From Ifrita kowaldi (Eukaryota; Chordata; Aves; Passeriformes; Cinclosomatidae), in contig VZRS01006711.1 in the NCBI GenBank assembly GCA_013398055.1, positions 192,323-256,322 on the forward strand: a DNA stretch of 64,000 bases, written 5' to 3'. The notes under the pieces were generated by a model. That model did not search any database and was not told the origin of the DNA. It saw only the letters and a program-made list of their open reading frames with translations. Below are positions 1-13,916 of this stretch, one piece after another (position 1 is the stretch's first letter; every line of letters begins with the position of its first letter). A program made the translations under genes and the position numbers.

Positions 1-3000
1 GGGCAAGAAACTGCAACAACCTACAGGGATTTTATTAGGTACCTAAATGAAAATCTAGAGTGGAACAACATAGGCACAACTCATCTCAAATCCAATCCTT
101 CTCTTGCTTGGAAGACCAGAAAAAGAGAAAAAAAAAAGGATGCTGTGGAAGGGGAAAAGGAAAAAAAAAATCAGAAAAATTACCTAAGGATAGTATTTTA
201 TTTGTATCCAATTATTTTTCTCCACAAATTCCAACAAACTGATTTTGTTTTCCTCCGTTGGCAAACATTACTGTGCATTTATGTAACTCCTACCAAGGTG
301 TGCTGGAAGTGACAGAACAAATAGCAAAGGTAATTCTGGAGCAGTTTCTTGAAAACTGGGCACTGACTTCACTGAAACTCTGCTTTAATTTCTTTGGAAT
401 GACTGGAAACTGTTGGAAAAGCAGAGCGGGCAATCCCAAGCAGGATCATCTGCATTGCTTCCAAAACCTTCTGGAAAGGTTTTCAAAATCCTTTAAAATT
501 TGGAAATGCATTTCAAGAATCAAATAACATCAAAATGCCCCTGCTATGATTGTGCCATGTACAAACACGCAGCATCTCAACAGTGATTTAAATAAAAGGG
601 GGAAAAGGAATATTTTTGCATGAGGGGAAGTATCCAACTCCGAGCTCTCCGTGAAGAAAAAGGGATCAGGCAGGGGGGTCCCCACTTTCCTTTCCCAACA
701 GCTGTAACAGCACCAGCTGTGCAGGTGCCCCAAGAGTGGAAACAGCTCCTAAATGGGAACAAAATATTCCAAAACGCCCAGATTTCCATTAAACTTCTCA
801 TCACCCAGACACACCAATTGTTTACAGAGTGCTGATTAAAGCCTCAAGTGTTTTCCATAAAAATATTTGTAAATTAGGTGAATAAATTATTCAGTGGTCA
901 TTATTGACATTAAACATTCTCCCAGAACATTCTCAGAGCAGAACACTGCTAATTCTTCTCACTGATTATTTCAGTGCTGTCACAGCACACAAACCTCCCA
1001 AATTCTGTTTGGTTCACGGAGCTCCAGCCTTCACCTCGGGAATATTCCCTGGGAATACACAATCCTCATGTTAAGTCCCTATAAAGACCATCAGACCCTT
1101 AAATTCCTTTTTCTCCTGCCCAAGACCATTCACCAGCAGCTCAAGAAAAAGATCAAGGTGGCTTCTGTGGCTGTGTCACCTCTCTTAATGACCTCTAAAT
1201 GCTCAGATCTTGTGCCTCAAGTGATAAAAGAGACTTCAAACAGGGGTTAAGCAATGAGAGGGATGGGAATGCTCTGCTTTTCCTCCCCCAGTCCAGCTCA
1301 GGGAGCAGGATGTTACCCAGGCAGACGCTGCTTCCAAGAATTAATAATTCCCATTTATTTTTTAGGCAGGTTCACACTCCTGGACACAAGTTCCCCATCA
1401 GACACTCTCCATTCACACAGGGTAAGGATGAACAGGGCAACTCTCGGGATATTTGGGTAATTCCTGGGTTCTGGGGAGAGGATGGAGAATGGCTTCACCC
1501 AGGATAAATTTCGTGAGAGCCTGTTCTCTTATTGCTCACTGATTTCCATATCGAATCCCTGCTGGCACCTGGGGAAATAAGAATCCCTCCCTCACTTATT
1601 CACCACGAGAACCTCACCCCGTGCTGCTGCAGAGGGGAGAGACAACGCTCCAGGGATGGAGCAAAGAGCAGCAAAGAGAACGAGCTCCAGGAGGGCATTT
1701 TTTGTTCTGGGATAGTTCGTTCAGCCCCAGCAAAAATGCCACTTCCCACACTGGCTTACAACTATTTTTAGGCCCTGTATAAAATGCAGTTTGCACACCC
1801 AGCTGATCCCTGCTCCCTTGCATATCCTCCTCCTGCTTTGCTTTCCTGAAGTGACAATTTGCAGGAGCTCATAAACAACCCCAAATACCAGCTCGCCAGG
1901 GAAAATACATCCTCTGCTTTGCTGTTCCCGTCAGTTTAAAGGAGATTAGTTAAACCACACAACAGCTTTTACAGCCCCAAGACTTTCTGCACTTAGAGAG
2001 AGAAAAAATCTGCCAGCTTTATTTCCTCCAGGCAGTCATTTCACCTCTGGGCATGTTAGGGAAACAATTTTTACGCCGTCAGTGAAAAACTGTTTGTTTT
2101 TAAGCAGCAGTTCACAGGAAAGATGCCATGAACTTCATTTAACAGTGCTAAAACCGGTTTATTCATTCAAAACTTTTGACAGCCAGGCATAAGGAAGTTT
2201 AATTTTTTATTTACTTTGATTTATTGTTTCTCTTCAAGCCAATTCCTCGCTGCACCATTTCATTTTTAAGTACGAGAAGCACCACTTAAGCATCACACAG
2301 GGAGTTTGTAAAATCATCATTTAGCTCTGAATTTTGTCTCTCCAAATTCCTTCCCTACTTCAAAAACTCAGTGGAGGCGAGAGGAGGACGGATGGCTGGG
2401 AGCAGGGGATCACTAAGGCCGACAGAAACCTCAGGCTGCTGTTACAAATTAACCCATTTCTTGCACCATTTCCTCCTCTCTTTAGGATGGGCCACCCCAG
2501 TAGCCAGAAAGGAGCCCATAAATCAACTGCAGCAAGTGGAGAGGTCTCCAAAACAACGTTTTCTCTGTGCTGTACCAGTAGTTTGTCATTTATATTTCCA
2601 CTGTTTCGTAAGTTAGGCAGATAAATTGCTTCAGCAGCTCACTGGAAGGAAACATTTAAATAAAAATTGTATTTCACGTGGTGCCTGCACTTGTGACTTC
2701 ACCCCGTTCAGCTTAACTGAGGGTGAGCTTTTAATTCCTTTAGGATTTAGAGAGAAAATCAATCAGAAAATAAACCCTGTGTTATGGACTTCTGAGATGC
2801 AGCCCTGAACAGCTGAGCTCCTGGGAGGACACCCAAAATCTTATTTACATGTCAGGACTCTCTCTGTCAGCCAGGTAAGAAATGAAACATGGGATGTCTT
2901 ACACACGGACACATCATTCTGGCAATTTGCTCCCCAGCTCTCCCTGAGACCCCTGAAATTCCCAGCAAGACACAGAAAACATGGGAATTTCTCTTTTTTA

Positions 3001-6000
3001 AGGCCCTGGCTGTGGTGCTGCTCAGGCCAGCTGAGCACAGCTGCATTCTGCAATCCCCAGCCACAACAGCTGAGCAGGATTTTGGAGAGAAAACGTGATT
3101 TCAATCCTCAGGAATCAAATATGAAATATGTGAGTGTGCTTCAGTGCATCTTAATTGATAATTTCATTTACCTGCTGCTAGAGGATCTTCCTAAAAGCAT
3201 TTTCCCCTCTGGCAACAGGCACAGAAAGTGAAGGAAAAAGAAAGGGAAGGTTCTCCTTCTTCACAGGCTCATTTCCCAACCTGTTTTTTCTGCAAAGGAC
3301 TACCAGGCATTAAAAAATGCACTCGGGGTCCGAGACCTTTTCGGGCTACAGGAGAATGGGGAGCCTCAGGGCACAGAAATCAAACATTTTTAAGCAGAAA
3401 CCTGTGAGAATCACAATATTTTACCAGTTTTGTGTGTTTTATTGTTTCTCAGTCGCTCTGATAGCCTCATCCACCCCCTGCCACAGGCCATCTTTATCAA
3501 TGATTGATCTCTGCCTCCCTTCCAGCCTTATGGGGAAATCTGGAGAGCTGGACAGAATATTTACCTTTATTTTATATAATAACAAGACTTTCTCTAAAAA
3601 TCTCTGTGTGCTGAACACCACACGTGTGACCCAGCTCATTTGTGGATGTTTAATATTCTCCTCTCTCACTGAATGTAACCAGGGGAGGAACACACAAGTG
3701 CAGAGGAGCAGAACACAAAACCACCCAGCCCCTGTCAGCCTGAGCCCCGGGGGTTTTGGGGGATGACAAAACCCTTAACCAGCTCCACCAATGCAAAGAC
3801 AAAACCCATCCATCTCCTCCTCTCCTGGCTGCCCACTCGGGGAGATCCTGCTTCAAGCAATGCCTTGAAAATTCCACGTTAAATAACAGTTCTGAAAGAT
3901 CGTTTTGGTTTGGAAATCGCACGATGAGAGAGGCTGAAGGGACTGCTGAGGGAGTGGTTGTGATTTGTAGGGAAACACAGGGAAGTTGTGGGCACAGCTT
4001 CTTGTTTCCAAAGACACAGAAACCCAAGGCATTAACAGATCTCACTGACCAGTGGGACAGGAGTAAAAAGAATACGGAATATTAAAAAAAAAAAGGAAAA
4101 CAGTTAAGAAAATTCACATTCCTGAGCAAGCACCGTTCTCTGCCTGCAGTGGGGGATGCTTTGAGCAAACAGCTCTGCCTCCATCAAGAGTTTTGCTCCA
4201 CACACAGCCCAGCACAACCCTGATGTTATCAGTCCTCACCTGTGCCACTGTGGGACCAACCCACGGGCTGATAACCTGCAACCCTCTGCCTCACTGACCA
4301 ACCACTCCCTTCTCAGAGATCATTTCACATCCCGCCCCTCCTTGATGGCTTCATTCACACCAACAGCTCAAAGTGGACCTCTTAATACTGAACATCCCAG
4401 GGATAAAATTCTCCTGTACAACACTGGTTCTACATCACAACGATCCTTTAATAAATCTGCCCCCAAAAGGGAAGGGAACAGCTCGTTCTCAGGGCAGCAA
4501 ACCAAGTAAGCACAAAAATAAGCTATGAAAAGCTGTAAATGTGGTTGATCATCATCAGGGCTCGGATGTGGATAGTAATCACTACTGGAAGAGACTCCCA
4601 GGGCTGGTGTGAGGGGACGCTGAAGGCATTCAGGAATTATTATGAACCAAAGGGAAACCAGGTAAAGAAACTGCTGTGATGAGTCCCCAGGTGGAAATCA
4701 AAGGCTTTGGAGCAGGACACGATTTCCACACATTCCCACAACGTTCCATGAGGTGTCTCCAGCCCCACTGGGAAGATCCCCACTGCAGTGATCTCTGGCA
4801 CGCCCAGCACCTGGGCAGCTTTATCCTCCTTTTTCCATCAGCGATGGAAGCCCAAAAAAACCACACAACCACAGCTCCAAACTAAGGAAGAGCTGAACTT
4901 CAATTTGATGAACTTTTTTTAAGGATTCCTTGGAAAAATCCCAAGGATCCGGCTATCACATCTCAAACTGACACCACTGCACAACAGTGAAAAGAGGAGA
5001 ATATCTGTGGGCAAAGCATCAAGTTTTATAACCACGAGGATCTCAGAAATATTTATTCTCACTTAAAAATTGGCAAGGACTTTCACTGCATAAATTATGT
5101 GCCGGTTTACTCTCGAGGGAGCAGGTGTGCTCACAAAAAAAAAAAAAAGAAAATAAGATTAAAATGAGTTCTTCAAAGGAAAATGACAACACTTATCAAA
5201 TTACTGGTAATGATCATTCTGGTCCTATCAGACTAAAAATACACCAGATGCTGCAAGTCAAAGGTTGGTTAAGTAGGATTATCACCTGATTGCTCTACTT
5301 TGATACTCCCTGTCTTCAACACATTCCAGAGTCAAAGGGTTATTGTTAAAATAATTTGAAAAGGAAAATGAGGGGGAAAAACCCCAAGCTTAGAGTCTCT
5401 TACATTGCATTCTTAGTCCCTAAAGGAATGAAACCACCTATTTTGTAAGGTTTCTACCTTCAAATGCACAATGAAATTTTAAAGCTCAGCACCTTACGAG
5501 ATCATTATGTAAACAACATTTAAGAGTGACTCCTAGGCTAATATTAGCTTTATTCTTGCACAAATGACCTATGGATTTCTTTCTTTTTACCCTGCTCGCC
5601 ACAAATGCCGAGCCTGCAGATCAATTTATTAACTTGCAGCCTTCACTCGAGTCCTTGTTTTGAGCTAAACATCGTGAAGTTTTTACTACAATAAAAATAT
5701 TCAATATTTTCCTCCTTCTGCAATGAGTAGTTTCTTTCAATTAGGAAACTTGCACTGAATTTGGTTAGAAAGATTTTATTTATGGGGCTTTCTCCTCTAC
5801 AGCTGCAACAAAATGAGGTTTTTAAGCAACCACTGTAACCACCTCTATTTGAGGTACTTTCACCCACACAGCCCACGCAGAAACGGACATTTAATGAAAC
5901 GAGACTTCAAACGAGCGCGGCGGTTCTACACCACACAACGGATTTCTCCTCCCTGGGATTCCCAAAAATCCTTTGTTGACTGTGGGTCTCCCAAAAGCTC

Positions 6001-6411
6001 TGCTGTGTCCCCATTGTCACACCCTGGGGTCACTTTGTCCTTGCCGTGGGACACCCGGAGCCCACTGTGCCCTACAAAGGAGGGAGCAGCTCCTGGGGGG
6101 TTGGACCGTGCTGGGCATTAAGTGGGTCCCATCTGTCTGCTCCGAGTGCTCCAGGGCACAACTCTCCAGGTCCACCCATCTTGGGATGAATTTGGCAGCC
6201 CAACACTCCCACATTTCACATTTTCCAGCACCTACAGCAGCAGGAGGAGTCTGGTGGGCCAGACTGTGCAGCCAAGCAAAGAGATAAAGGTTATTTCCCC
6301 AAATTATGTAACCAAGTTCTGCATAAATAACCAGAGTTGTTTTCCCAAAGGGAGTACAAGGGAATATTTAAAGACAATTTTAAACCACAGGGTTTTTAAA
6401 CCTAATTAAAA
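1..6411. other. Unique AT-rich non-coding DNA
   Basis: No gene, RNA gene or recognisable transposon is visible. A run of 14 A lies at about 5135-5148. The longest open frame (3317-3766, plus, 149 codons) has no domain, no signal peptide and no support from its surroundings, so I treat it as chance. Small exons without their own motif could be missed by eye. Confidence 0.7.
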
Positions 6412-6463
6412 GTCTTGGACTTGATCTTGGGAGGTCTTTTCCAACCTTAATAATTCTCTCTAT
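6412..6463 (+). mobile_element. CR1 LINE 3' tail fragment
   Basis: The plus strand reads as the end of a CR1 element: a 'cttggacttgatctt..gaggtcttttccaacctta' pattern followed by a degenerate ATTCT terminus. Only about 50 bp survive, and the ATTCTATG repeats have decayed to 'attctctctata'. CR1 copies normally lose their 5' part at insertion, so a short 3' relic is expected. Confidence 0.8.
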
Positions 6464-9400
6464 AAAAGTAAATATATACAGCGTGCTGAAAAATTACTTT
6501 GAATTATAAATGAACCTTTCAAGATGACCAAATTGAATGTGCACATCCTTCTCTCACCCAGCTATAACTTTTCAAAGCTTGCACTTGCTGGCTGATATTT
6601 TTTCAGGTTCATCCTAAACACTCTACAACACAAAAAAACTTTCCCACTGTGCTTTTAAAAATGCCTTCCCATCCACTTGATTCAAATCAACGTCTGGGTG
6701 AACATGATCAATGTTCATTAAAAGCTCTGCAGTGACAGGTACACGAGCAGCACTCGGCGTTTGCACAGCGAAGCTCCCACAGCTGGAATGAATAAATGGA
6801 GCGTGTGTTTCCACACGCAGCTGACACCATCCATAACTCTGGGTTTGACACTTGGCTGCCCTTAGGAAGGAGCTGTTTTTCAGAAATAGTTTATTTGCAG
6901 GAAAAAAAAAAAAAAAAGATTTACCAGAATAACCTTCTGAGTAAGGCGGCTTTGAAACAGAGTTATGGAAGAAATGCCAGGCAGGAAATTCTTCCAAGTG
7001 GGAATGCTTGTGTGAGCTGGAACCACACAAATCCATCAGAAATATTATACAAAAGCACACTTATGTCTGTCCTTCAGTAAGAATATGAAGAGACTGGCCC
7101 TGCTTTGGTGGGAGAAAAGCCCACCTGGACCAGCCAGTCCAAACTCTCCCCCAGCCACCAGTTCTAGAACAGGAGAAAAAACCCAGGTTCTGCTCATCCC
7201 CTGCTAAAATCCCATCAAATCCCAGAAAATCCCAGCATTCAGGACTGGATACACTTTCTAGGATATGATTTCCTGAAGTATTACAGATGTGTGGAGGTGG
7301 TGCCCTTCTCCACAAGAGAAGGATCAATGAAAGCATTAGGATTGGTCTCAGAGAGACAAATCCTGCTGGAGGGCTTCTCCAAAGGCATTTCAGGCTATCC
7401 CACAACCTCCTTCCCTGAATGATCCCTGCCCCTGAATTCCTCTAAAAAAACTCTTTCAAGTTTTAATGTATTTTTATAAAATTTACAGCTGAGGTAGATT
7501 TTGGGGTGACAAATTTTCTCAGGGAGCATTTTTCTCTTTGATGAGTTCAAAAGCATGAGGAAACCCTGGTAGGAAATTCCCAACAGGCTGCACAGTGGAT
7601 TAGAAGAACTATGAGGAATTTCTTTCCCATCAGCTCCAGCTATCACATTGCCAAGTTCCATTTTAGGGAGGAAGCAAAGCAGATCAAAACATGCACCAAC
7701 AAGTTTCCTCTCACTACTCCTACATGAAAAACCAACTCAAACTGCCATGACGTCCCAATACAGTTTCTAATTGCAAAAATCCAAACAAACATGCAAAAAA
7801 CGACCAGTGTTTGGGATTTGGGAAGGAATCCTCAAGCAGAGGGACAGCAACTGTAATTTAACAGGCGGGTTTTGCCATGGGGGTGTTGTGGGGACAGCAG
7901 GGGGAACATCTCCTCCTCTCTGCAACAGCTGAAGGGAAAAGGTTTGAGTTGTTATTTTCAGCCTTTCTGAAGGCTGACTGTCCATTTTATTAATCAAATT
8001 TCTCTTAGGGCAGCTCTTGAAGGCTGTGCCTTCCCTCCCAGCTGCGCTTGGCACTGGGATGCCCTCGGTGGTCTCCCACCTCATTACCTTGATCAGCAGC
8101 TGCAGACGGTGATTGCTGGTGATGGACAAACCCTGTGGGCTCTGTTTGGGCTCATGTCGGGCTGCTCAAACCCCTCTGGGCTTGAATCTCGGGAATTAAA
8201 CTCTTTGGGGATATTTGGGAATGCATGAGACAGACAAATGTCTCTCCATCCTTGTGCTGCACTCCTGGGCTCGCTCCCAGCAAGGGAGGAACCTGGCTTG
8301 GAGGCAGAGGATGGATCCTGCCATGGACAGACACCAAACAGGATTATGTTCAGTCCTGGCCTTTAAAGGAAATGAAACTGATTTCCTTGGGTTTCATTTC
8401 ATGTCTTCAGTTTTTTTTTATATAGGACAAATATTGACAACCACAAAGAAATAAGAAAAAATAATCAGCTGGGAATTTGGTATTTCTTTTTTCCCCCTGT
8501 TGGATATCTTTTCAGATGGATGCACAATGTTTTTGATAAAATCCAAAACATCTTAAGTGGTTGATACCCGTGCAGAAACTGATTAAACTGTAATTACCAC
8601 ATGCTCAACTACAAACTTTAATTACATGTAAGGACCAAGTTGAAAAAAGTCTTTTGCTGACTTTTAATGATTTTTATTTAATTTTGAGCTGAATACGAAG
8701 GGATTTTCATAACCCAACCTCGGCATGCAGAGGGAGCATGTTCTCACTCACACCCACACCCACAAATAGGGGTAAACCCATTCTTAATTCACTCCAATCT
8801 ATACATAATTCAAGAGCTGCAACTTTTTGTTGTATTTACAGGACCACCAAGGCAGGGGGGTGAGTTAAAACTGATTCCCCAAGGTGGATAAAGCCAATCT
8901 TCCCAAGGCTGAGGATAAAAGGTGGTGCAGCAGCTGCCATAAATACCAACAGACATTCTTCTAAATCTTAATGCAAGAACACACTGAAGTATTTCACATC
9001 ACACAGTAAATGGTTGGAAGATTGCAGACAAAGTAGTCAGGCTATGAATAACTGACAAGAGAGTCTCCAGATAAGCACACGGAGTTAATTATGCCGTACC
9101 CAGAAATAAATAAAAGCACCAGCTCCAATGTTTGTGAAGCAGCTGGTAATAAATAACAACTTGTAAACATTTTAATGCACTTATTCTGGTAAAATTAAAA
9201 TCAATGTTCATGCAGCAATAGCTATTAAATAATACTTACTGGGGGAAAAGCTGAGAAGCTTAAAATCCAGTACCTTGTGTGTCAGAAATGAAACCACACA
9301 ATGAGAAACAGCTGGAGCTCATCATTTATACCATTTTGAGGTCTTAAGGAAAAAGGCTGCCAAAAAAATACCATGTACAGATATTTGGGGCAAATTGATC

Positions 9401-9787
9401 TCATAAAAAAAGGATTAGTGCGTGCGAGGAGTAATCAAATGCTTCATGTTGGATTACAATTCCACTTAATAAATCAAGCTACTTCTGCTCCTGAAAAGGT
9501 TCATTCTACACTCATTAGATTAGTTACACTAAAAATAAATCCCACAGAGCAGCAGCAAAAGATAAATGCCTTGTCAAATAAATGCCACCACGAGTCCCTG
9601 TGAGCCCCTGACTGTGGATGAGATGCCAGCCCCACACCTCGGAAGAGTTTGGGAAGATCCCAGCTCAGCCAAGGTGCTTCTCATTTTCTCAAGTTTTTAT
9701 AGGGGCATTTTTAGAGATTCACCAGCCCAAGCCTTGCCTTAACCTCACCCAGCACCAGCCCAGCACCTTGGGTAAGAGTCTGTACAA
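6464..9787. other. Unique non-coding DNA
   Basis: No gene or transposon is recognised. An A run lies at about 6901-6916. The frame at 7767-8129 (minus, 120 codons) has no recognisable motif. The 8560-9360 part is AT-rich, with many TAAT cores, and contains nothing else that I can name. Confidence 0.65.
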
Positions 9788-9860
9788 CCACAGAATGGTT
9801 TGGGTTGGAAGGGACCTTAAGGACCATCAAGTTCCAACCCCCTGCTGCAAGCAGGGGCAG
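9788..9860 (-). mobile_element. CR1 LINE 3' end fragment (minus)
   Basis: On the plus strand this is the reverse complement of a CR1 3' end: 'cacagaatggtttgggttgg' followed by 'aagggacc' and the usual 'ccaacccc..gcaggg' segment. About 70 bp are kept. The terminal octamer repeats are missing or worn away at the left edge. Confidence 0.85.
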
Positions 9861-10610
9861 CGCCATCCATCATCACCATCAACCTCATCAGAGATGAGAG
9901 GAGATACAACAGAAGATCTTCCAAATTTGGCTCAAGAGGGTCACTCTGAAGAGGATAAAGCATCCAGCAAGGATTAATTTAATATCATTTTCTATTTTTG
10001 CTGCCTGATGCGGTGAGCTGGGATGGATGGGACACCATCCTCTCCTCACAGGATGAAATCTGAAGACAATTTTGCATTCTGGCTGGGCTGTTGCCAGCCT
10101 TGCCTGGAGAATGGAAAACTGCTCTAGAGCACATTCCCCTTGAAGCTTTACTTCGATATAATTGGGGACCTCTCTGTTCTCAGGGTAATTTTTCCTCACA
10201 AGAGACGTCAGCTACTCACTCTTCTTATTTTTCTCTGGACAACATCCCTGGGTGAGAATACGACTGCACAGCGAAAAGGACAGGGAAAAGCAGGAACCAA
10301 GTTTCTTTTTGAAAAATAAAAATGAGTTTGTGCTCTGACAATGGTCTGCTGTGCTCTGCAGGCTGAACCCAGCCCTTGCTGTGAATCCTGGTAGCTCCCC
10401 GTTTCATTTTGACCTTTTCATCATTATGCAGAGCTTGATTAGCTCTCCGAGCCGACTGCTTTCATGCGAGAATGAAATCAGCTACTTAAAAGATAAAAGA
10501 TGAAAGTGATCAAAGTTCTATTTCATATTCTCGGAACAGGCGGCTTTTAGAGAAGAAGTGCCACCAGCCTGACATCCCCGGGAAGTAAACACCTTCCAGT
10601 GCCGCAGGAA
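9861..10610. other. Unique non-coding DNA
   Basis: Nothing gene-like is seen. This stretch leads into the GC-richer block that is duplicated from 10611 onwards. Confidence 0.6.
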
Positions 10611-10965
10611 AGGACCAGTGAGCCTCTCCTCCAACACCTCCGGGTGGGCTGTTTGGAGGGGTGACGTAGCTGAGAGACAGCAGGCTCACGGCTGAATTCC
10701 CTGTGTGCCTCCGAGGGATGTGCCCGGGCTCGGGGAGCGAGTGCCAGCTCACACCCGCACGAGGACTCAGCAGAAACTCCAGGGTGGAACAGGAGGAAGG
10801 AGCTGCATTAGGGAGAAGGGGTTGCAATCCCTGATGCAAATTCAAGAAATGCACCGAAGATCTGCTTAAGAGGCATTGAGAAACACGCTGGGTGAGCGCT
10901 TTCTGCACCCCTGTCCTTGGAGTACCCACAACCAACTTCCACACCCGGAGGAATCCGAGCACAGG
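10611..10965. repeat. Direct duplication, copy 1 (left of N)
   Basis: This 355-bp segment runs from 'aggaccagtg' to 'gagcacagg' and is repeated almost exactly at 10967-11327. The differences I see are a 6-bp length difference near 10810 (copy 1 'gcattagg', copy 2 'gcatttgcagcacg') and single changes close to 10831 and 10854. A single N at 10966 separates the copies. The segment is GC-rich with several CpGs and has few stops on the minus strand, which produces long but meaningless frames across both copies. Confidence 0.9.
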
Positions 10966-10966
10966 N
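10966..10966. other. Assembly gap marker (single N)
   Basis: A lone N sits exactly at the junction of two near-identical 355-361 bp copies. Short-read assemblers often place a one-base gap where two contigs really overlap, and this would create a false tandem duplication. Confidence 0.85.
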
Positions 10967-11327
10967 AGGACCAGTGAGCCTCTCCTCCAACACCTCCGGG
11001 TGGGCTGTTTGGAGGGGTGACGTAGCTGAGAGACAGCAGGCTCACGGCTGAATTCCCTGTGTGCCTCCGAGGGATGTGCCCGGGCTCGGGGAGCGAGTGC
11101 CAGCTCACACCCGCACGAGGACTCAGCAGAAACTCCAGGGTGGAACAGGAGGAAGGAGCTGCATTTGCAGCACGGAGAAGGGGTTGCAATCCCCGATGCA
11201 AATTCAAGAAATGCAGCGAAGATCTGCTTAAGAGGCATTGAGAAACACGCTGGGTGAGCGCTTTCTGCACCCCTGTCCTTGGAGTACCCACAACCAACTT
11301 CCACACCCGGAGGAATCCGAGCACAGG
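10967..11327. repeat. Direct duplication, copy 2 (right of N)
   Basis: This 361-bp copy continues into unique sequence at its right end ('cacaggatgagagtg'), while copy 1 is continuous with unique sequence at its left end. That is the pattern expected if the two copies are one locus represented twice, for example as two haplotypes with a 6-bp indel. The open frames of up to 296 codons on the minus strand that span both copies cross the N. The copy offset (356 bp) is not a multiple of three, so the same DNA is read in two different frames. That argues against a real protein. Confidence 0.9.
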
Positions 11328-13916
11328 ATGAGAGTGACTCTCCTTGAACTACTGCCTCCCTGTGCTCCCCTTCCAACACTGCCCTGAGCCACCAGAGCAA
11401 GGAGAGGCCAATCTCTCCGAGATTTCCACCTCAGCAGGGGCAAACAAAGAGAAATGGTGAGAGACCTGCCCCAAACACAAACGTGCCAGAAATGCACCAG
11501 TCACTAGAACAAATTTTGGATTGATGCACGTAGCCACTCACATGGATACAGGTGAGCTTTACCAATGTACTCATCTATTTCCCCCCACGGAAGCTACCAG
11601 AGGTGTGGAAGATGTGCCAGGAGGACAATGAAAGGAGAACAGGTGAGATGGAGCCCCTCGGTATCATCAGACATCACCCACAGCAGCCCACCTGGAGAAG
11701 AGAAAATGCCAGGAGTTCTGCCAAAAAAACCCCAGTACACCCCACTCCTCCACAAAAATCCAATCAAACACCAAAAAACCCCCAAACCAAACCCAGATTT
11801 GCATCTGCTCACCACAAACCTCGCTGCCAATCTGGCACCAGAGCGTGGAAGAGCAGGACAGGTTCTCCAAACCCCGGCGCAAACAGCCTTGTCTCCCAGC
11901 AAGTCCGGATTTAAAGCAAGCAGCATTTGCCAATGAGCAGCCAGCAAACAGCTAAAACTCACAGACACAACATCTTTGAGTAATTATGGAATTTGCACTC
12001 GACTTGGGTGTTTCTAAGGCAGCAACACTGCAGCAGGCAGGGTCCCAACAGAGCGTTCAGCGTGGCGCAGACTCCACACAGGGCTCCGTCACTCGCAATA
12101 ATTTCGTTATTAAGCTTAATTAGCTGGCCTTGGTGATTAGAGAATATTTTGTGAGCATCACTTGAATCTGGGTAATCCAGAGCTGAAGAGGTGGAGCAGC
12201 AGGAGGAGGTGCAGGGAGGGAGCTGGCGCTGGCAGGAGTGATCCGAGGGGATGCTGTGGGCACCGGGATGTGGCAGGGCTGGAGCAGAGCAGGAGAACAG
12301 TCTGCTTTTTGGTTTTTTCCATCCTTCAGATTCTCTCACACCAACCCACAAGCCCAGAGACGAGCACTGAGAACTCCATGCACCTATTAGCTCTATTTAT
12401 TACACAAAACCACAAGGATGCTTTAACAGTCCCTCTCACTCCGCTTCCATTAGCAAAATATTGGCACAGCTTCCTCTCCCAGTCCTCCAGTGACAATTAC
12501 AAGATATCCTTCCCCCCTCCAAGTACTTCTGTTTTTTAAAAGTACATTTTCCTAATATTTAATTTATACATCATTTCCCACATGTATTAGTAATAAATGT
12601 TGCAAGGCGGCAGACAGGAATACAACAGGAAAGCATAATGCTTGCTGTTTACTAGGAGGCCTCATTAAAAAGACATCAAGAGCAAGGAAAATAAAAACAA
12701 CCTTGTGAACCTCTGTAATTGGTCTCCAGAGAAATGTAACACTGAGGACATCGATGCAGAAACGCCCCAGTGACTGGGAAATAAAGAAAATAATAATCCC
12801 AGTTCACTCAGCCTTTTGCACCCCTCAGCTCTTACACTGATATTTTATTATTAAAACACATTTTGTATTTTCTTACAGCTGCAACAGCTCTGTCAGGTGT
12901 TTGATGTGGTGATATTAAATACTGAAATAATCATTAATCCCTCCCACCCTTAATTATTTTTAGAGGACAGAATAACTAGAGGCATTTTCATGGAGTTTAA
13001 CTTTTTGCAGGGTCTCCTGTGGGGGATCTCTCTGGTATTGCCTGGTGTGTATTTTTTATCATCCCTCCTGTACTAAAATAAAGAGAACAAGCGCAATCAC
13101 AGTGGCTAAATTTGTTATTTTAACTCGCTGTTTGTAGAACAGAGCTGTTACGTCAGACACATTTTTAGCAAAATAATGGCTTAATCCCCCTTTGAAATGG
13201 AAGTTAATTTGACCGGCTTTGCCCCCAGTTAGGCTCAGCTGTCACTCGCAAAGCTTAATTTTTAAACCAAGCCCAGCATAACCTCCCTATTACCGAGCAG
13301 CCTTCAAAATTCATATTTAAAGCCAACAGGTCCCAGCGGCTCCTTTCAGATCCGTCTGGGCTTCCCAGAAGACTCATGAAACTTGATTAAACTAAAAATT
13401 GCATTTCATTTTCCTGTTTTGTTTGCATTTAAATGGAGAAACTTGCAGCTGGATAATGGCCATATATTTCCTGTTGCACTTCCACTCCCAGCAATAAGTG
13501 CTCTGTCATGTTTTGCGCCGCTTAAAATATGAACTTCTTGCTCCAAATGCAGAATAAGACTGTGCAAAACCTGAGACTACAGCAAGACTTGCCCAGAACG
13601 TTTGATTGGTGGGATTTAACATCCATCTAAGCACAATTATTTGTAGTGTTTTCACTTGGAGGTGCACTTGGTGACCCCCTGAGCTCCCATTCCTCCCTCC
13701 TTGCTTCCCTTCCCCACCCCCAGCTCCCAGATTCAATTATAAAGCCCCTCAGCTGCCAGATTTTACAGCAAAGCTCCAAAACCATTACTCAGCCAAACGC
13801 TGGATGTGGTAAAGCTCAGGCACAACATGAAAAGCCACCACCTTTTACCCAACCCGTGCTGATCCAACGAGGCTTTGCTCCATCACTGCTGAGCTCCACG
13901 TGAAGAATCCAACTCA
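11328..13916. other. Unique non-coding DNA with conserved-element character
   Basis: No gene is recognised. An A/C-rich low-complexity tract occupies about 11721-11796. The 12080-12180 and 13080-13520 parts are AT-rich, keep CpGs and carry TAATTA-type cores and a CRE-like TTACGTCA at 13148-13155, as conserved enhancers often do. This is a reading of composition, not of an alignment. Confidence 0.55.

Noticed and set aside
10510..11400. 296-codon minus-strand open frame
   Set aside because: It crosses an N and two copies of one duplicated block read in two different frames (offset 356 bp, not a multiple of 3). The duplication itself is probably an assembly artefact.
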